Source: Thinopyrum elongatum (lineage: Eukaryota; Streptophyta; Magnoliopsida; Poales; Poaceae). From it: a stretch of DNA of 64,000 bases. The notes beneath the pieces were generated by a model. That model did not search any database and was not told the DNA's origin. It saw only the letters and a program-made list of their open reading frames with translations. Below are positions 48,462 through 59,854 of the stretch, piece after piece (the stretch's first letter is position 1; every line of letters starts with the position of its first letter). The position numbers were made by a program, and so were the translations under genes. The stretch spans positions 234,558,807 to 234,622,806 of the forward strand of contig CM022300.1 of the NCBI GenBank assembly GCA_011799875.1, given 5' to 3'.

Positions 48462-49960
48462 TGCTACTTCTTGAGCTTGCGTTGATTTTTCCCTTGAAGA
48501 GGAAAGGGTGATGCAGCAAAGTAGAGATATGTATTTCCCTTAGTTAAGAACCAACCTATCAATCCAGTAGGAGGCACAAGCAAGTCTCCAATCTATGCAC
48601 CTGCACAAACTAACAAACACTTGCACACAACGCGAAAAAGGGGTTGTCAATCCCTTCACGGTCACGAACAAGAGTGAGATCTAATAGAGATAGGTATAAA
48701 AGATAAATAAAAGGGCAAACTAAAGTAAATATAAATAAATTGCAGCAAGATATTTTTGGGTTTTTTGGTTTATAGATCTGAAAATATATGATGGAAAATA
48801 GACCCGGGGGCCATAGGTTTCACTAGAGACTTCTCTCTTAAAAGAAAACATATGGTGGGTAAACAAATTACTGTTGAGCAATTGATAGAAAAGCGCATAG
48901 TTATGACGATATCTAAGGCAATGATCATGAATATAGGCATCACGTCCGTGACAAGTAGACCAAAACGATTCTGCATCTACTACTATTACTCCACACATCG
49001 ACCGCTATCCACCATGCATCTAGAGTATTAAGTTCGTAAGAACGGAGTAACGCCTGAAGCAAGATGACATGATGTAGAGGGATAAACTCAAGCAATATGA
49101 CATAAACCCCATCTTTTTATCCTTGATGGCAACAATACAATACGTGCCTTGCTACCCCTTCTGTCACTGGGTGAGGACACCGCAAGATTGAACCCAAAAC
49201 TAAGCACCTCTCCCATTGCAAGAAAAACCAATCTAGTTGGCCAAACCAAACCGATAGTTCGAAGAGAAATACAAAGATATCTTAATCATGCATAAAAGAT
49301 TTCAGAGAAGACTCAAATAATATTCATAGATAATCTGGTCATAAATCCACAATTCATCAGATCTCAACAAACACACCACAAAAGAAGATTACATCGGATA
49401 GAACTCCAAGAACATCAAGGAGAACATGGTATTGAAGATCAAAGAGAGAGAAGAAGCCATCTAGCTACTAGCTATGGACCCATAGGTCTGTGGTAAACTA
49501 CTCACGCTTCATCGGAAGGGCAGCAAGGTTGATGTAGAGGCCCTCCATGATCAAATCCCCCTCCGGCAGGGTGCCGCAAAAGGCCCCAAGATGGGATCTC
49601 ACAGGAACAGAGGCTTGCGGCGGTGGAAAAGTATTTTGGTGGATGCTTCTGATGTTTGGGGAATATTTGAGAATTTATACAGGTGGAACTAGGGTTAGGG
49701 GACTCTCTCCAAATCACGTAGGTGTCTTCTGGTCCAAGAAAAATCATCGTAAAGTTTTATTCAGTTTGGACTCCGTTTGAGATTCCTTTTCTGTAAAAGT
49801 CAAAAACAAGGAAAAAATAGAAACTGGCACTGGGCTCTAGGTTAATAGGTTAGTCCCAAAAATAATATAAAATAACATATTAATGCATATAAAACATCCA
49901 AAATAGATAATATAATAGCATGGAACAATAAAAAATTATAGATACGTTGGAGATGTATCA
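48462..49960 (-). repeat. G 5' LTR (1499 bp)
   Basis: Collinear with 41949-43517 except for about 68 bp lost at about 49704 (counterpart near 43194-43261), which removes the GC-rich hairpin. Confidence 0.92.
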
Positions 49961-49965
49961 GGCTT
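49961..49965. repeat. Target-site duplication of G, right copy
   Basis: ggctt, identical to 41944-41948; the H leader continues collinear with L1 across the insertion. Confidence 0.9.
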
Positions 49966-50493
49966 ACGGGCCCACGTCGCCAATGGGTGGTATTAGGATC
50001 TTTTATTCCTCGTCCTTACTCTGGGATTCTGATCTCTCTTCTATTTGGGTTAAAGTTTTTTCTAACTCTAACATTAGGATCTCATGATCACATCCACCCG
50101 GAGGTTTGTATTGCCCCTTTCTCGAATTGAGGGCCAAGATCTGCTTCACAATGTTCACTGACCGTAGGATCCTCATATTGAGGGCACCCTGCGTCGTCAC
50201 ATGCAAATCCCTCGCTCCAGTGGTTTTCTCCGACGCAGATTTAGCCTTTGCTATGTCCCGTCATTGTATCGCTCCATCACGTGCATGCGTGCCTCCTAGT
50301 ATGTTTAGGGTGTTTCTCTTGTCCGAACTCATACTAACAATGTGTAATTGGCTCCGAAAATGTAGTTGTATGTCCTCAATGACTACTGCTTTGTACATAC
50401 TGCGCCATTGCTCATTGTTCCGATTACATCATGAATGACTCCATACACTTGCTCCACCGCTTGCTAAACTACCCCCTGTTGCATTTAAGCAGG
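49966..50493 (+). other. H leader, non-coding
   Basis: With 41856-41948 it forms the stretch between primer site and gag. About the first 110 bp match L1's leader. Short ORFs on both strands have no recognisable domain. Confidence 0.65.
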
Positions 50494-50912
50494 ATGGTTA
50501 GACCCTCTGGTTGTGGCCATGGTGGCAACAATCCACCACCGCCCGAATACATGGCCGGAATGATACAGCAGTTGAGCTGAATCGTAAGTTCATGGAAGGA
50601 GTCGTGGCTCAGTTCCCACCTCCCAATATGAATCAGCAGCCAGCCCCAGTGACTCTGCAAGACTTTATGCATCTCAACCCTGTTAGCTATCGCAGCTTAA
50701 CTCAGCCCCTTGATGCTGATGGCTGGCTCCGGCACATCACTTCCGAGTTGGAGTCTGCTGATGTAGCCTCTGCCAACTATGTCACCTTTGTGGCTTATTA
50801 CCTAAAAGGTCCCGCTGCTCAATGGTGGGACAGCCATAGGCATTCCTTACCTATTGGAACCACCATCACTTGGCCGGAATTCCAAGCTGCATTCCATGGG
50901 CCAATGTCAAAC
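50494..50912 (+). pseudogene. gag: H gag fragment (chromovirus type)
   Basis: From ATG 50494 the frame reads GCGHGGNNPPPPEYMAGMIQ, then a one-base loss near 50572 shifts it. The following 50575-50912 reads ELNRKFMEGVVAQFPPPNMN, then LTQPLDADGWLRHI, GPAAQWWDSHRHSLP and TITWPEFQAAF, the conserved core of plant chromovirus Gag. The sequence then jumps straight into protease, so the C-terminal half of gag and its zinc knuckle are deleted. Confidence 0.82.
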
Positions 50913-51156
50913 CACCATGGTTAGTCACAACGTCCCAGTTGAAATTCAAGGGTTGGAATTCCATGTTTCCCCCATTGTTTTGAAGTCTGCCAATATTGAC
51001 CTCATTCTGGGAATGGAATGGTTGAAAACACATACCGCTTCTATCGCTTGCGCCACTAAAACCGTCCATCTACTACATCCTTCAAGTGAGATAGTAAGCT
51101 ACCATGCTCATCTTGTTCGAAATGTCGAAGCATGGATTTATTCCTTGAACGCGTAA
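50913..51156 (+). pseudogene. H protease C-terminal fragment
   Basis: Reads VPVEIQGLEFHVSPIVL and NIDLILGMEWLKTHTASIAC, the second conserved retropepsin motif of Tekay/Del-type chromoviruses. The active-site DSGA part is missing because of the gag-protease deletion. Stop at 51154. Confidence 0.8.
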
Positions 51157-51505
51157 ACGCTTCACCTCTTGTGAGAACCGAAAATGCTGCAGTCGTTTGG
51201 GATTTTCAAGATACCTTTCCAAAAGAACTACCCTGTCCATAACCTTGAACTTGTTGCAGTTAAATTTGCACTGAAGTTGTGGCGGCATTTCCTTTTTGGT
51301 ACTCATTGCGAGATCTTCACCGATCATTAAAGCCTGAAGTATCTATTTACTCAGCTAGATCTGGATCCCAGTCAGCAGCGATGTATGAAAACAATTACAA
51401 ACTATAACTACGGTATTTCTTATACCCCTGGCAAGGCTAATGTCATGGCCGATGCCCCTAGTCGCAAGTCTTATTGCAACAACCGCATGGCTTATAAAGC
51501 TTAGC
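51157..51505 (+). pseudogene. H RT start joined to RNase H end
   Basis: Reads VVWDFQDTFPKELP, the run-in to RT, then jumps to LELVAVKFALKLWRHFLFG and CEIFTDH-stop-SLKYLFTQLDLDP, the end of RNase H, with GISYTPGKANVMADAPSRKS closing the domain. The whole RT catalytic core is deleted and one stop lies in the TDH motif region (51329). Confidence 0.82.
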
Positions 51506-51529
51506 CCCTGCAAGATGATCTCACTCACA

Positions 51530-51695
51530 GAGAGCATCCGATCCGCGTTCTCGTTCAAGCTGAACGTCGCGCCCGTCTAAGGGCTATCAAATTTTTAAAG
51601 TTCAGTTGTCAAATCATTCTGAAGATGAAGCCACTTGGGAACGCGAGGATCGTCTTGGTGATGAATACCTCGCTCTGTTTCCTTCTACCTCCTAA
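51530..51695 (+). pseudogene. H integrase C-terminus / chromodomain remnant
   Basis: Reads IRVLVQAERRARLRAIKFL, then after a one-base loss VQLSNHSEDEATWEREDRL and a short tail to the stop at 51693. The VQWSNHSEEEATWE pattern is the chromodomain signature of plant chromoviruses, which directs integration to particular chromatin. Integrase zinc finger and DDE core are deleted. Confidence 0.82.
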
Positions 51696-51714
51696 AATCT
51701 TGGGACGAGATTTC

Positions 51715-51731
51715 TTGTTGTGGAGGAGAAT
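51715..51731 (+). other. H polypurine tract
   Basis: tgttgtggaggagaat precedes the 3' LTR start TGTAACGCC; purine-rich part 51721-51730. Confidence 0.65.
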
Positions 51732-54700
51732 TGTAACGCCTGGATAATTAAGCTATAGTAACCGTCTACTAATGATGCCACATCACCATGATTACTATTG
51801 TTAATCTCATGATGATTCAAATCCCGTTCGAATTCAAATTTAAAATAAAGTCAAACAATAGAAGTTTTCAAATGTCAAATCTAAAATGTTCTAAATGTGA
51901 CAAATAATCCATAGGAAATTATGGTCCTGAAACAAAATTTTAGTAAAATGGTTAAATGCACTAAAATAATTAAAACAACGGCTTAGACAATTAATCAAAT
52001 GCCTTTTATGAATTATAAAATATTAAACTATTTTATTTAGGTACCAAAATTATTGTGGTAGTGGTATAATAAGTATTATAAATTTAGGTGTTAATTGTGT
52101 ATTTTACAAACTTAAAACAAATTAAAAAATAAAAGAAAATAAAAAAGTTTAAAAATTAAAACAAAAAAATGAATAGGAAAAGAAACCCCACCCCACTGCC
52201 CCTTGGCCTTGGCGGCCCATCCAGCTGGCCCAGCAGCCCAGCCTGCACCCCTCCCCTTGTCGTCTTCCTCCCCTCATCCCCTGTTCGAGCGACTGAGCAC
52301 CCACGCGCCCGCCATCTCCGCCCGACCGCCACGTCGCCCACCCGCCGAAGGAGATAAGGGCGCCAAGCCCCAACCCCTTGGGCTCCTCCCCCACCTACCT
52401 CCACTAACCCACTCCCCTCTCCGCCCTCTCCCTCACTCCCCCTCTCTCCTCCACCTTCTCGAGCACCTCGTCGTTCGTAGTCGCTTGCCGCCGCGGCGAC
52501 CGGTAACCCCTGCACCGGCGTTGCTGTCCAGAAGAGCCGTCGTCGTCGTCTTCGTCGCCTGCGCCCTCGAGATCGAGCCAGCGAGCCCCGCATCACCGCC
52601 ATCGGCCATCTTCTTAAACCGCGGCCACCGCGCCTCCTCACCAACTTCAGTCGCTCCGGTCCAACAGCGCCTCCATGAGCTCGCCCACACACTCTCTGTG
52701 AGCCACCGCACGAACCCCCCACCCTTTGTTTCGAGCTCGATTTCGAGCTCTAGCAAGTTTTGCCGTCACCTAGCTCCGTTCGCCGTTGTCACCATTGTTT
52801 CTGGTCGCGTGAGCTCGAGCCCGTGATGAAGATGGATGCGGCGTGTTGCGCTCGTTCATTTGGTGCCCACGGTCATCAATTTGGGTGTCGGATTCGGTCG
52901 CCGACGCCCTACCGCCGCACTGGCCACCGACGCCAGTCACCTGCGCCTGGTCGCGCTCCTTCTCGTTCGACTACGGCCCAACGCGCGCCCCCGCACGTCT
53001 GCTGCCCACTGCTTCGCTTCCGCCTGCCCCTGCCCGCTGCACCCCGCTAGCCGCCCCAACGCGCTCCCCTACCGCCCCCGCCGCTTTTGTTGTTGTGCTA
53101 CTGCTGCCACTACTGTTGCCATCGTTGCCGACCTCGGCCGCTCCCAACCGCGCCCGGCCACGCCTCTGAGCGAGCGCCCTGGCCCCATCCCACTCACCAC
53201 CACTCCGGCCGGCTGGCCTGCCGCACCGGCGGCCTGCGTCTGTGCGCGGGCATAGCCCGTGCCGGCAGCGCCTCTACCAGATTGGGCAGGCCCCTACTAA
53301 TTGGGTATTAGATTAGTACTAACCCCCTCCTAATTAACCACCAACATTAGACCCCACAACAATTAACCCTTTGTTTAATAAACATGTGCCACTGACTGCT
53401 GGGACCCACGCACTAACTAAGCTGTTTAAATTAACACTAATACAAACTGAGTCCATGACAGGTGGGCCCTGTTTGACCCTGTTGACCAGTAACCAGTTCA
53501 CTGGTCAACTACTGACTGGACCCCCCTAGACATCACTGGTCATACTCATAGGCTAGCCAACCCCCTGGTAACAAAAGTATTTAGGGATTTAAACTCTTAT
53601 TAAATGAATTCAGAATATTGTTAAAACTTTCAAATTAATATAATATAAACCGTAACTCCGATGAAAATAATTTATATATGAAAGTTGCTCACAAAAATCA
53701 AACAAATCTGAATATGCCATCCGTTCATCTGTCACATGCCTCTAGAATGCTGAACATGGATCCGTCCCCCTTTTCATCTGTCCAAAAAATGCCAAACGCT
53801 GGGAAAACACCTCCGGATGTTTTCCCTCTTCGTCTGCAATGTGTAGCACCGCGTTAGAACACCCCTAGCACTACCTGTTGTCATGTCGTACATCTGTGTT
53901 ACACCTGCATGCTTTGTATTTACGGTTTCTTCTCCCTCTTCTCTCAGGTAGCCCCCGAGACCGACGCTGCCCCTGTGATTGACTACGTCACCGACGACCC
54001 TCCTTCCTTTTCAACAGAGCTTCCAAGCAAGCAAACCCCCCTTGATCATTCCGATATCGCCCATTCCATTTTCAATCATGCTTGCATTAGATTTTGCTAC
54101 TGTAATTGTTTGCTCCTATTCTGATGCATAGCCTACTTTTGTACCTTACCTGCTTATCCTAAACTATCTAGTATAGGTTGGTTAGTGATCCAGCAGTGAC
54201 CCCTCACCTTGTCCCTGTTGCCACTGCTTTATCATAGACGACTTGATCAACGTGATCGACGACCAGAGCCTGACACGTAACTTCACACCCCCTAGTTGTA
54301 CGACTCTGCAGAGCTACTATCGAGTGCCGAGGGTGATACCTCGTAACACACTCCTCATGATAACTCTGTAGTGTATCTATTCGGTCATGGTCATCAAGGG
54401 TGATTCCTCCTTCACCACTTCCGATACGACTCTATCATGCAACACCTCAAGCGTGAACCTCGAGGGTGATTCCTTCTAGTTTGCCTTGATGATTACATCA
54501 GGTGGATTCCATCGAGGGTGATTCCTCGGATCCCCCTTTGGTGTTTTGGCACATGGTTACTTTGAATTTAACCCCAGAACCATGTTAAAGATGGCTTGGC
54601 CCTGAGGGGTACCCATGAGAGTTACTGTTACTGCAGGACTGGAGGGACAGGCGGTACCACCCTGGTAGAGGTGGACCTGACTTCCCGATAGTCTCAAGTG

Positions 54701-54915
54701 AGTCGGGTTGACCTGGAGGGTACCCGCGAGTTGATGTGAAGTCGGGTTGACCTGGAGGGTACCCGCGAGTTTTCTATGTGGCACGGCCGGGCATTTCTGG
54801 CCCTTGTCGTAAGTCCACAAGACGGGGCGAAGGGGTCACATCGATCATGAGTCTCTGCTCATTACTGTGCTCTCCCAACACACAACGGTTTGGATATGTC
54901 ATCTGAGTAGTCCTC
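51732..54915 (+). repeat. H 3' LTR, cut by E5
   Basis: Collinear with both parts of the 5' LTR and shows the uninterrupted L2 target site at 52847-52860. The GC-rich segment 52160-53270 yields overlapping ORFs of 188 and 207 codons on opposite strands that are not conserved. tcctc before E5 (54911-54915) is the expected E5 target copy. Confidence 0.9.
54325..54530 (+). repeat. Small-hairpin array in H 3' LTR
   Basis: Four units matching 40093-40298; one arm change in the second unit (atcaagggtgattcctcc). Confidence 0.65.
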
Positions 54916-56439
54916 TGATACGTCCATATTGCATCATGCTTTTATGTTGATATTTGTTGCATTATGGGCTATTATTACACATTATGGTACAATACTTATG
55001 CCTTTTCTATCTTATTTTACAAGGTTTACACAAAGAGGGAGAATGCCGGCAGCTGGAATTCTGGATCAGAAAGGAGCAAATCTGAGAGACCTATTCTGCA
55101 CAACTCCAAAAGTCCTGAAAATTTATGGAGAATTATTTTAGAATATATAAGAATTATTGGGCGAAGAAAATACCAGAGGGGACTCACCAGGTGGCCACAA
55201 GCCTGGGGGGCACGCCCTACCCCCATAGGCGCACCCCTAGGGCTTGTGGGCCCCCTGGCAGGTCTCCGGTGTCCATCTTCTGCTATATGAAGGGTTTTTA
55301 CCTGGAAAAAATCATAAGGAAGCTTTCGGGATGAAGCGCCAGCGTCTCGAGGCGGAACCTGGGTAGAAGTAATCTAGGGCTCCCGTGGAGCTATTCTGCC
55401 GGGGAAACTTCCCTCCGGGAGGGGGAAATCGAAGCCGTCGTCATCACCAATGATCCTCTCATCAAGAGGGGGTCAATCTCCATCAACATCTTCACCAGCA
55501 CCATCTCCTCTCAAACCCTAGTTCATCTTTTGTATTCAATCTTTGTCTCAAAACCTCAGATTGGTACTTGTGGGTTGCTAGTAGTGTTGATTACTCCTTG
55601 TAGTTGATGCTAGTTGGTTTATTTGGTGGAAGATCATATGTTCAGATCCTTAATGATATTCAATTCCCCTCTGATCTTGAACATGAATATGCTTTGTGAG
55701 TAGTTACATTTGTTCCAGAGGACATGGGAGAAGTCTTGTTATAAGTAATCGTGTGAATTTGGTATTCGTTTGATATTTTGATGAGATGTATGTTGTCTTT
55801 CCTCTAGTGGTGTTATGTGAACATCGACTACATGACACTTCACCATGATTTGGGCCTAGGGGAAGGCATTTGGAAGTAATAAGTAGATGATGGGTTGCTA
55901 GAGTGATAGAAGCTTAAACCCTAGTTTATGCGTTGCTTCGTAAGGGGCTGATTTGGATCCACATGTTTCATGCTATGGTATAGATTTATCTTAATTCTTC
56001 TTTCGTAGTTGTGGATGCTTTCGAGAGGGGTTAATCATAAGTGGGAGGCTTGTCCAAGTAAGGACAGCGTCCAAGCACCGGTCCACCCACATATCAAAGT
56101 ATAAAAGTAACGAACGTGAATGATATGAGCATGATGAAAACTAACTTGACAACAATTCCCATGTGTCCTCGGGAGCGTTTTCCTTTATATAAGAGTTCAT
56201 CCGGGCTTATCCTTTGCTAAAAAAAGGATTGGGCCGCCTTGCTGCACATTTGTTACACTTTTTACTTGTTACCCGTTACGAATTATCTTATCACAAAACT
56301 ATCTGTTACCGATAATTTCAGTGCTTGCAGAAAATACCTTGCTGAAACCCGCTTGTCATTTCCTTCTGCTCCTCGTTGGGTTCGACACTCTTACTTATCA
56401 AAAGGACTATGATAGACCCCCCATACTTGTGGGTCATCA
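54916..56439 (+). repeat. E5 5' LTR (1524 bp)
   Basis: TGATACGTCCATATTG to TTGTGGGTCATCA. TATA-like gctatatgaaggg at 55282-55294, just after the GC-rich hairpin. The only 5' difference from the 3' LTR start is TGATAC versus TGATAT at the sixth base plus scattered changes. Confidence 0.93.
55187..55258 (+). repeat. GC-rich LTR hairpin of E5
   Basis: ccaggtggccacaagcc (left) against ggcttgtgggccccctgg (right), nearly perfect inverted repeat around a gcacgccc...ggcgcacccc loop, about 25 bp before the TATA-like box. Confidence 0.65.
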
Positions 56440-56450
56440 AGACTCTTTTC

Positions 56451-56468
56451 TGGCACCGTTGCCGGGGA
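56451..56468 (+). other. E5 primer-binding site (tRNA-Asp)
   Basis: TGGCACCGTTGCCGGGGA, one change from the plant tRNA-Asp complement, 11 nt after the LTR. Confidence 0.85.
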
Positions 56469-56546
56469 GTGAAGCGCCTTTGGTAGGTGGAATTTGGTAA
56501 GGAAACATTTATATTACGTGCTGAAATTTACTGTCACTTGTCACTA

Positions 56547-57690
56547 TGGAACATCATCCTTTGAGGGGTTTGTTCAGGGTATCTTCACCCCGACCGAAAG
56601 AGCAAAGAGTTACCCCTCAACCTACTACACCTACTTAAAATATTTATTATGAAATTTCTTCGGGTATGATAGAGAAACTGCTAGCTAATCCTTATGCAGG
56701 AGATAGAACATTACATCCTGATATGCATCTAATCTATGTGGATGAAGTTTGTGGATTACTTATGTTTGTATGTTTGCCCGAGGATGAAGTCAAGAAGAAG
56801 GTATTCCCTTTATCTTTTAAGGAGAAGGTATTGACATGGTATAGGCTATGTGATGATATTGGGACATGGAATTACAACGATTGAAATTGGAATTTCTTCA
56901 GATGTTTTATCCTATGCATTTTGTTCATCGTGATCGGAATTATATATATAATTTTTGGCCTCGTGAAGGACAAAGTATCGCTCAAGCTTGGGGGAGGCTT
57001 AATTCAATGTTATATTCATGCCCCAATCATGAGCGCTCAAGAGAAATTATTATTCAGAATTTTTATGCTCGGCTTTCTCGTAATGATCAATCCATGCTCG
57101 ATACTTCTTGTACTGGTTCTTTTATGAAGAAGACTATTAAATTGAAATGGGATCTCTTGGAAATAATTAAATGCAACTCTAAATATTGGGAGCTCGACGA
57201 AGGTAAGGAGTCAGGTATAAACCATAAGTTTGATTGTGTTAAATCTTTTATGGATACCGATGCTTTTCGTGAATTTAGCACTAAGTATGGACTTGAGTCT
57301 GAGATAGTAGCTTCTTTCTGTGAATCATTTGCTACTCATGTTGATCTCCCTAAGGAGAAGTGGTTTAAATATCATCCTCCCATTGAAGTAAAAATGGTAG
57401 AACCTATTAAAGCTGAAGAGGAAACTATTACTTATAATGTTGATCCTGTTATTCCTATTGCTTATATTGAGAAACCACCTTTCCCTGTTAGGATAAAAGA
57501 ACATGCTAAAGCTTCAGCTGTGGTTCATAAGAGTTATACTAGAACACCTACACCCCCTAAACAAATTAAAGTTGAACCTAGTATTGCTATGGTTAAAGAT
57601 CTCTTGGTCGATATTATTGATGGGCATGTTATTTATTTCTGTGATGAAGCTGCTAGAATTGCTAAACCCAATGAAAAGATAAACATAGAC
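56547..57690 (+). pseudogene. gag: E5 gag, broken
   Basis: First ATG after the primer site (56547), MEHHPLRGLFRVSSPRPKEQ. An in-frame TAA follows at about 56637, then the frame continues as EKLLANPYAGDRTLHPDMHL and FPLSFKEKVLTWYRLCDDIG. A one-base loss near 56880 moves to the frame open to 57726, with LKLEFLQMFYPMHFVHRDRN and AQAWGRLNSMLYSCPNHERS (capsid core) and SKYGLESEIVASFCESF-like linker sequence. A further frame change near 57680 leads into protease. No CCHC knuckle seen. Confidence 0.85.
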
Positions 57691-58733
57691 CTGTTGTTGC
57701 CATGCCTATTGTTTCTGTTAAAATAGGGGATCATTGTTACCATGGCTTATGTGATTTGGGTGTTAGTGTGAGTGCAATTCCCTTTACTTTATATCAAGAA
57801 ATTATGAATGATATTGCACCTGCTAAAATAGAAGATATTGATGTTACTATTAAGCTTGCCAATAGAGATACTATATCACCAATTGGGATTGTTAGGCATG
57901 TTGAAGTCTTGTGTGGGAAAATAAAATACCCTACTGATTTCCTAGTTCTTGGTTCCCCATAAGATGATTTTTTTCCCATTATACTTGGTAGACCTTTCTT
58001 GAACACTGTTAATGCGAAAATAGATTGTGAGAAAGAAACGGTTATTGTAAGTTTTGGGGATGTGTCTCATGAGTTTAACTTCTCCAAATTTCGTAGACAA
58101 CCCCATGATAAAGAATTGCCTAATAAAGATGAAATTATTGGTCTTGCTTCTATTGCCGTGACTCCTACTGATCCTTTAGAACAATATTTGCTAGACCATG
58201 AAAATGATATGTTCATGAATGAAAGAAAGGAATTAGATGAGATTTTCTTTAAACAAATGCCTGTTTTGAAACACAATTTGCCTGTTGAGACTCTTGGAGA
58301 TCCTCTACCACCCAAGAGTTATCCTGTGTTTGATCTTAAACAATTACCTGATACTTTGAAATATGCTTGTCTCGATGAGAAAAAGATATATCCTGTTATT
58401 ATTAGTGCTAACCTTTTAGAGCATGAGGAAAAGAAATTATTGAGAACTCTAAGGAAGCACCATGCAGCTATTGGATATACTCTGGATGATCTTAAGGGCA
58501 TTAGTCCCACTCTATGTCAGCACAAAATTAATTTGGAATCTGATGCTAAACATGTTGTTGATCATCTGCGACGGTTGAATCCTAAGATGAAAGAAGTGGT
58601 AAGAAATGAAATACTAAAGCTTCTGGAAGCAGGTATAATTTATCCTATTGCTGATAGTAGATGGGTAAGTCTTGTTCATTGTGTCCCTAAGAAGGGAGGT
58701 ATTACCGTTGTTCCTAATGAAAAAATGAGTTGA
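57691..58733 (+). pseudogene. E5 protease and RT N-terminus
   Basis: Frame 57702-58733 with one TAA at 57960 (Gln expected). Protease active site CDLGVSVSAIPFTLYQEI (57750-57800) and ILGRPFLNT (57985-58010) are present. After a linker it reads LLEAGIIYPIADSRWVSLVH and CVPKKGGITVV, the RT N-terminal fingers. A one-base loss in the A run near 58724 ends the frame in NEKMS-stop, and the rest of RT follows in the next frame. Confidence 0.87.
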
Positions 58734-59854
58734 TTCCGCAGAGAATTGTCATGGGTTACAGAATGGTAATTGATTTTAGAAAATTAAACAAAGCTACTAG
58801 GAAAGATCATTATCCTCTACGTTTTATCGATCAAATGCTAGAAAGACTATCAAAACATACACACTTCTTCTTTCTAGATGGTTATTCTGGTTTTTCCCAA
58901 ATACCTATGTCACAAGAGGATCAAGAAAAAATTACTTTTACTTGCCCTTTCGGTACCTTTGCTTATAGACGTATGCCTTTTGGTTTATGTAATGCACCTG
59001 CTAGCTTTCAAAGATGTATGACTGCTATATTCTCTAATTTTTGTGAAAAGATTATTGAGGTTTTCATGGATGATTTCTCCGTTTACGGAACTTCTTTTGA
59101 TGATTGCTTAAGCAACCTTGATCGAGTTTTGCAGAGGTGTGAAGAAACTAATCTTGTCTTGAATTGGGAGAAGTGCTACTTTATGGTTAATGAAGGTATT
59201 GTCTTGAGGCATAAAATCTCTGAAAGAGGTATTGAAGTTGATAAAGCTAAGGTGGATGCCATTGAAAATATGCATTGTCCTAAAGATATCAAAGGTATAA
59301 GAAGTTTCCTTGGCCATGCTGGTTTCTATAGGAGATTTATTAAAGACTTCTCAAAAATTTATAGGCCTCTTACTAATATCTTGCAAAAAGATGTTCCGTT
59401 TGTTTTTTATGATGACTATGTAGAAGCTTTTGAAATACTTAAGAAAGCCTTAATTTCTATACCTATTGTTCAACCATCTGATTGGAACCTACCCTTTGAA
59501 ATTATGTGTGATGCTAGTGATTATGCTGTTGGTGCTGTTCTAGGACAAAGAGTTGATAAGAAATTAAATGTTATCCATTATGCTAGTAAAACTCTAGACA
59601 GTGCTCAAAGAAATTATGCTACTACTGAAAAGGAATTTTTAGCAGTTGTCTTTGCTTATGACAAGTTCAGATCTTATATTGTTGATTCCGAAGTAACTGT
59701 TCACACTGATCATGCTGCTATTAAATATATTATGGAAAAGAAAGATGCTAAACCTAGACTTATTAGACGGGTTGTCTTGCTGCAAGAATTTGATTTACAT
59801 ATTATTGATAGAAAGGGAGCTGAGAACCCCGTAGCAGACAACTTGTCTGGTTAG
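58730..59854 (+). CDS. E5 reverse transcriptase - RNase H (unbroken 374 codons)
   Basis: Copies element RNA into cDNA and degrades the RNA strand. Conserved blocks in order: [19 protein letters not shown] (residues 11-29), [15 protein letters not shown] with catalytic Asp50, [13 protein letters not shown] (82-94), [10 protein letters not shown] with Asp114 and Asp115. RNase H follows with [13 protein letters not shown] (Asp261), TEKEFLAVV (Glu302) and TVHTDH (Asp327). All catalytic residues are in place. The open frame ends because of a one-base loss near 59849 before integrase. The upstream frameshift at 58724 separates it from protease, so the ATG at 58730 is not a natural start. Best preserved pol piece in the window. 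Confidence 0.9.
   Translation: MIPQRIVMGYRMVIDFRKLNKATRKDHYPLRFIDQMLERLSKHTHFFFLDGYSGFSQIPMSQEDQEKITFTCPFGTFAYRRMPFGLCNAPASFQRCMTAIFSNFCEKIIEVFMDDFSVYGTSFDDCLSNLDRVLQRCEETNLVLNWEKCYFMVNEGIVLRHKISERGIEVDKAKVDAIENMHCPKDIKGIRSFLGHAGFYRRFIKDFSKIYRPLTNILQKDVPFVFYDDYVEAFEILKKALISIPIVQPSDWNLPFEIMCDASDYAVGAVLGQRVDKKLNVIHYASKTLDSAQRNYATTEKEFLAVVFAYDKFRSYIVDSEVTVHTDHAAIKYIMEKKDAKPRLIRRVVLLQEFDLHIIDRKGAENPVADNLSG

Larger units (their letters stand above)
41949..49960 (-). mobile_element. G: gag-protease gypsy element without RT/integrase (8.0 kb)
   Basis: Minus-strand element with two LTRs (1569 and 1499 bp), a tRNA-Asp-type primer site, gag, protease, a 2.8-kb non-coding 3' region, a polypurine tract and ggctt target copies. 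No RT, RNase H or integrase motif occurs anywhere between the LTRs, although both ends are complete. Non-autonomous: it would need polymerase and integrase from another element. Confidence 0.92.
25422..54915 (+). mobile_element. H: long-LTR element with a chromovirus-derived skeleton, host of L2, G and E5
   Basis: 5' LTR 25422-26547 plus 38669-41840, primer site 41844, internal 41841-41948 plus 49966-51731, polypurine tract, 3' LTR from 51732 cut at 54915 by E5. The two LTRs are collinear (start TGTAATGCC / TGTAACGCC). Without insertions the LTR is about 4.3 kb and the internal domain only about 1.9 kb. Same family as L1. Confidence 0.9.

Noticed and set aside
52156..52826. Overlapping 188- and 207-codon ORFs on opposite strands
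   Set aside because: GC-rich part of H's LTR. The counterpart in the 5' LTR (25865-26433) is broken differently, and both strands being open reflects composition.
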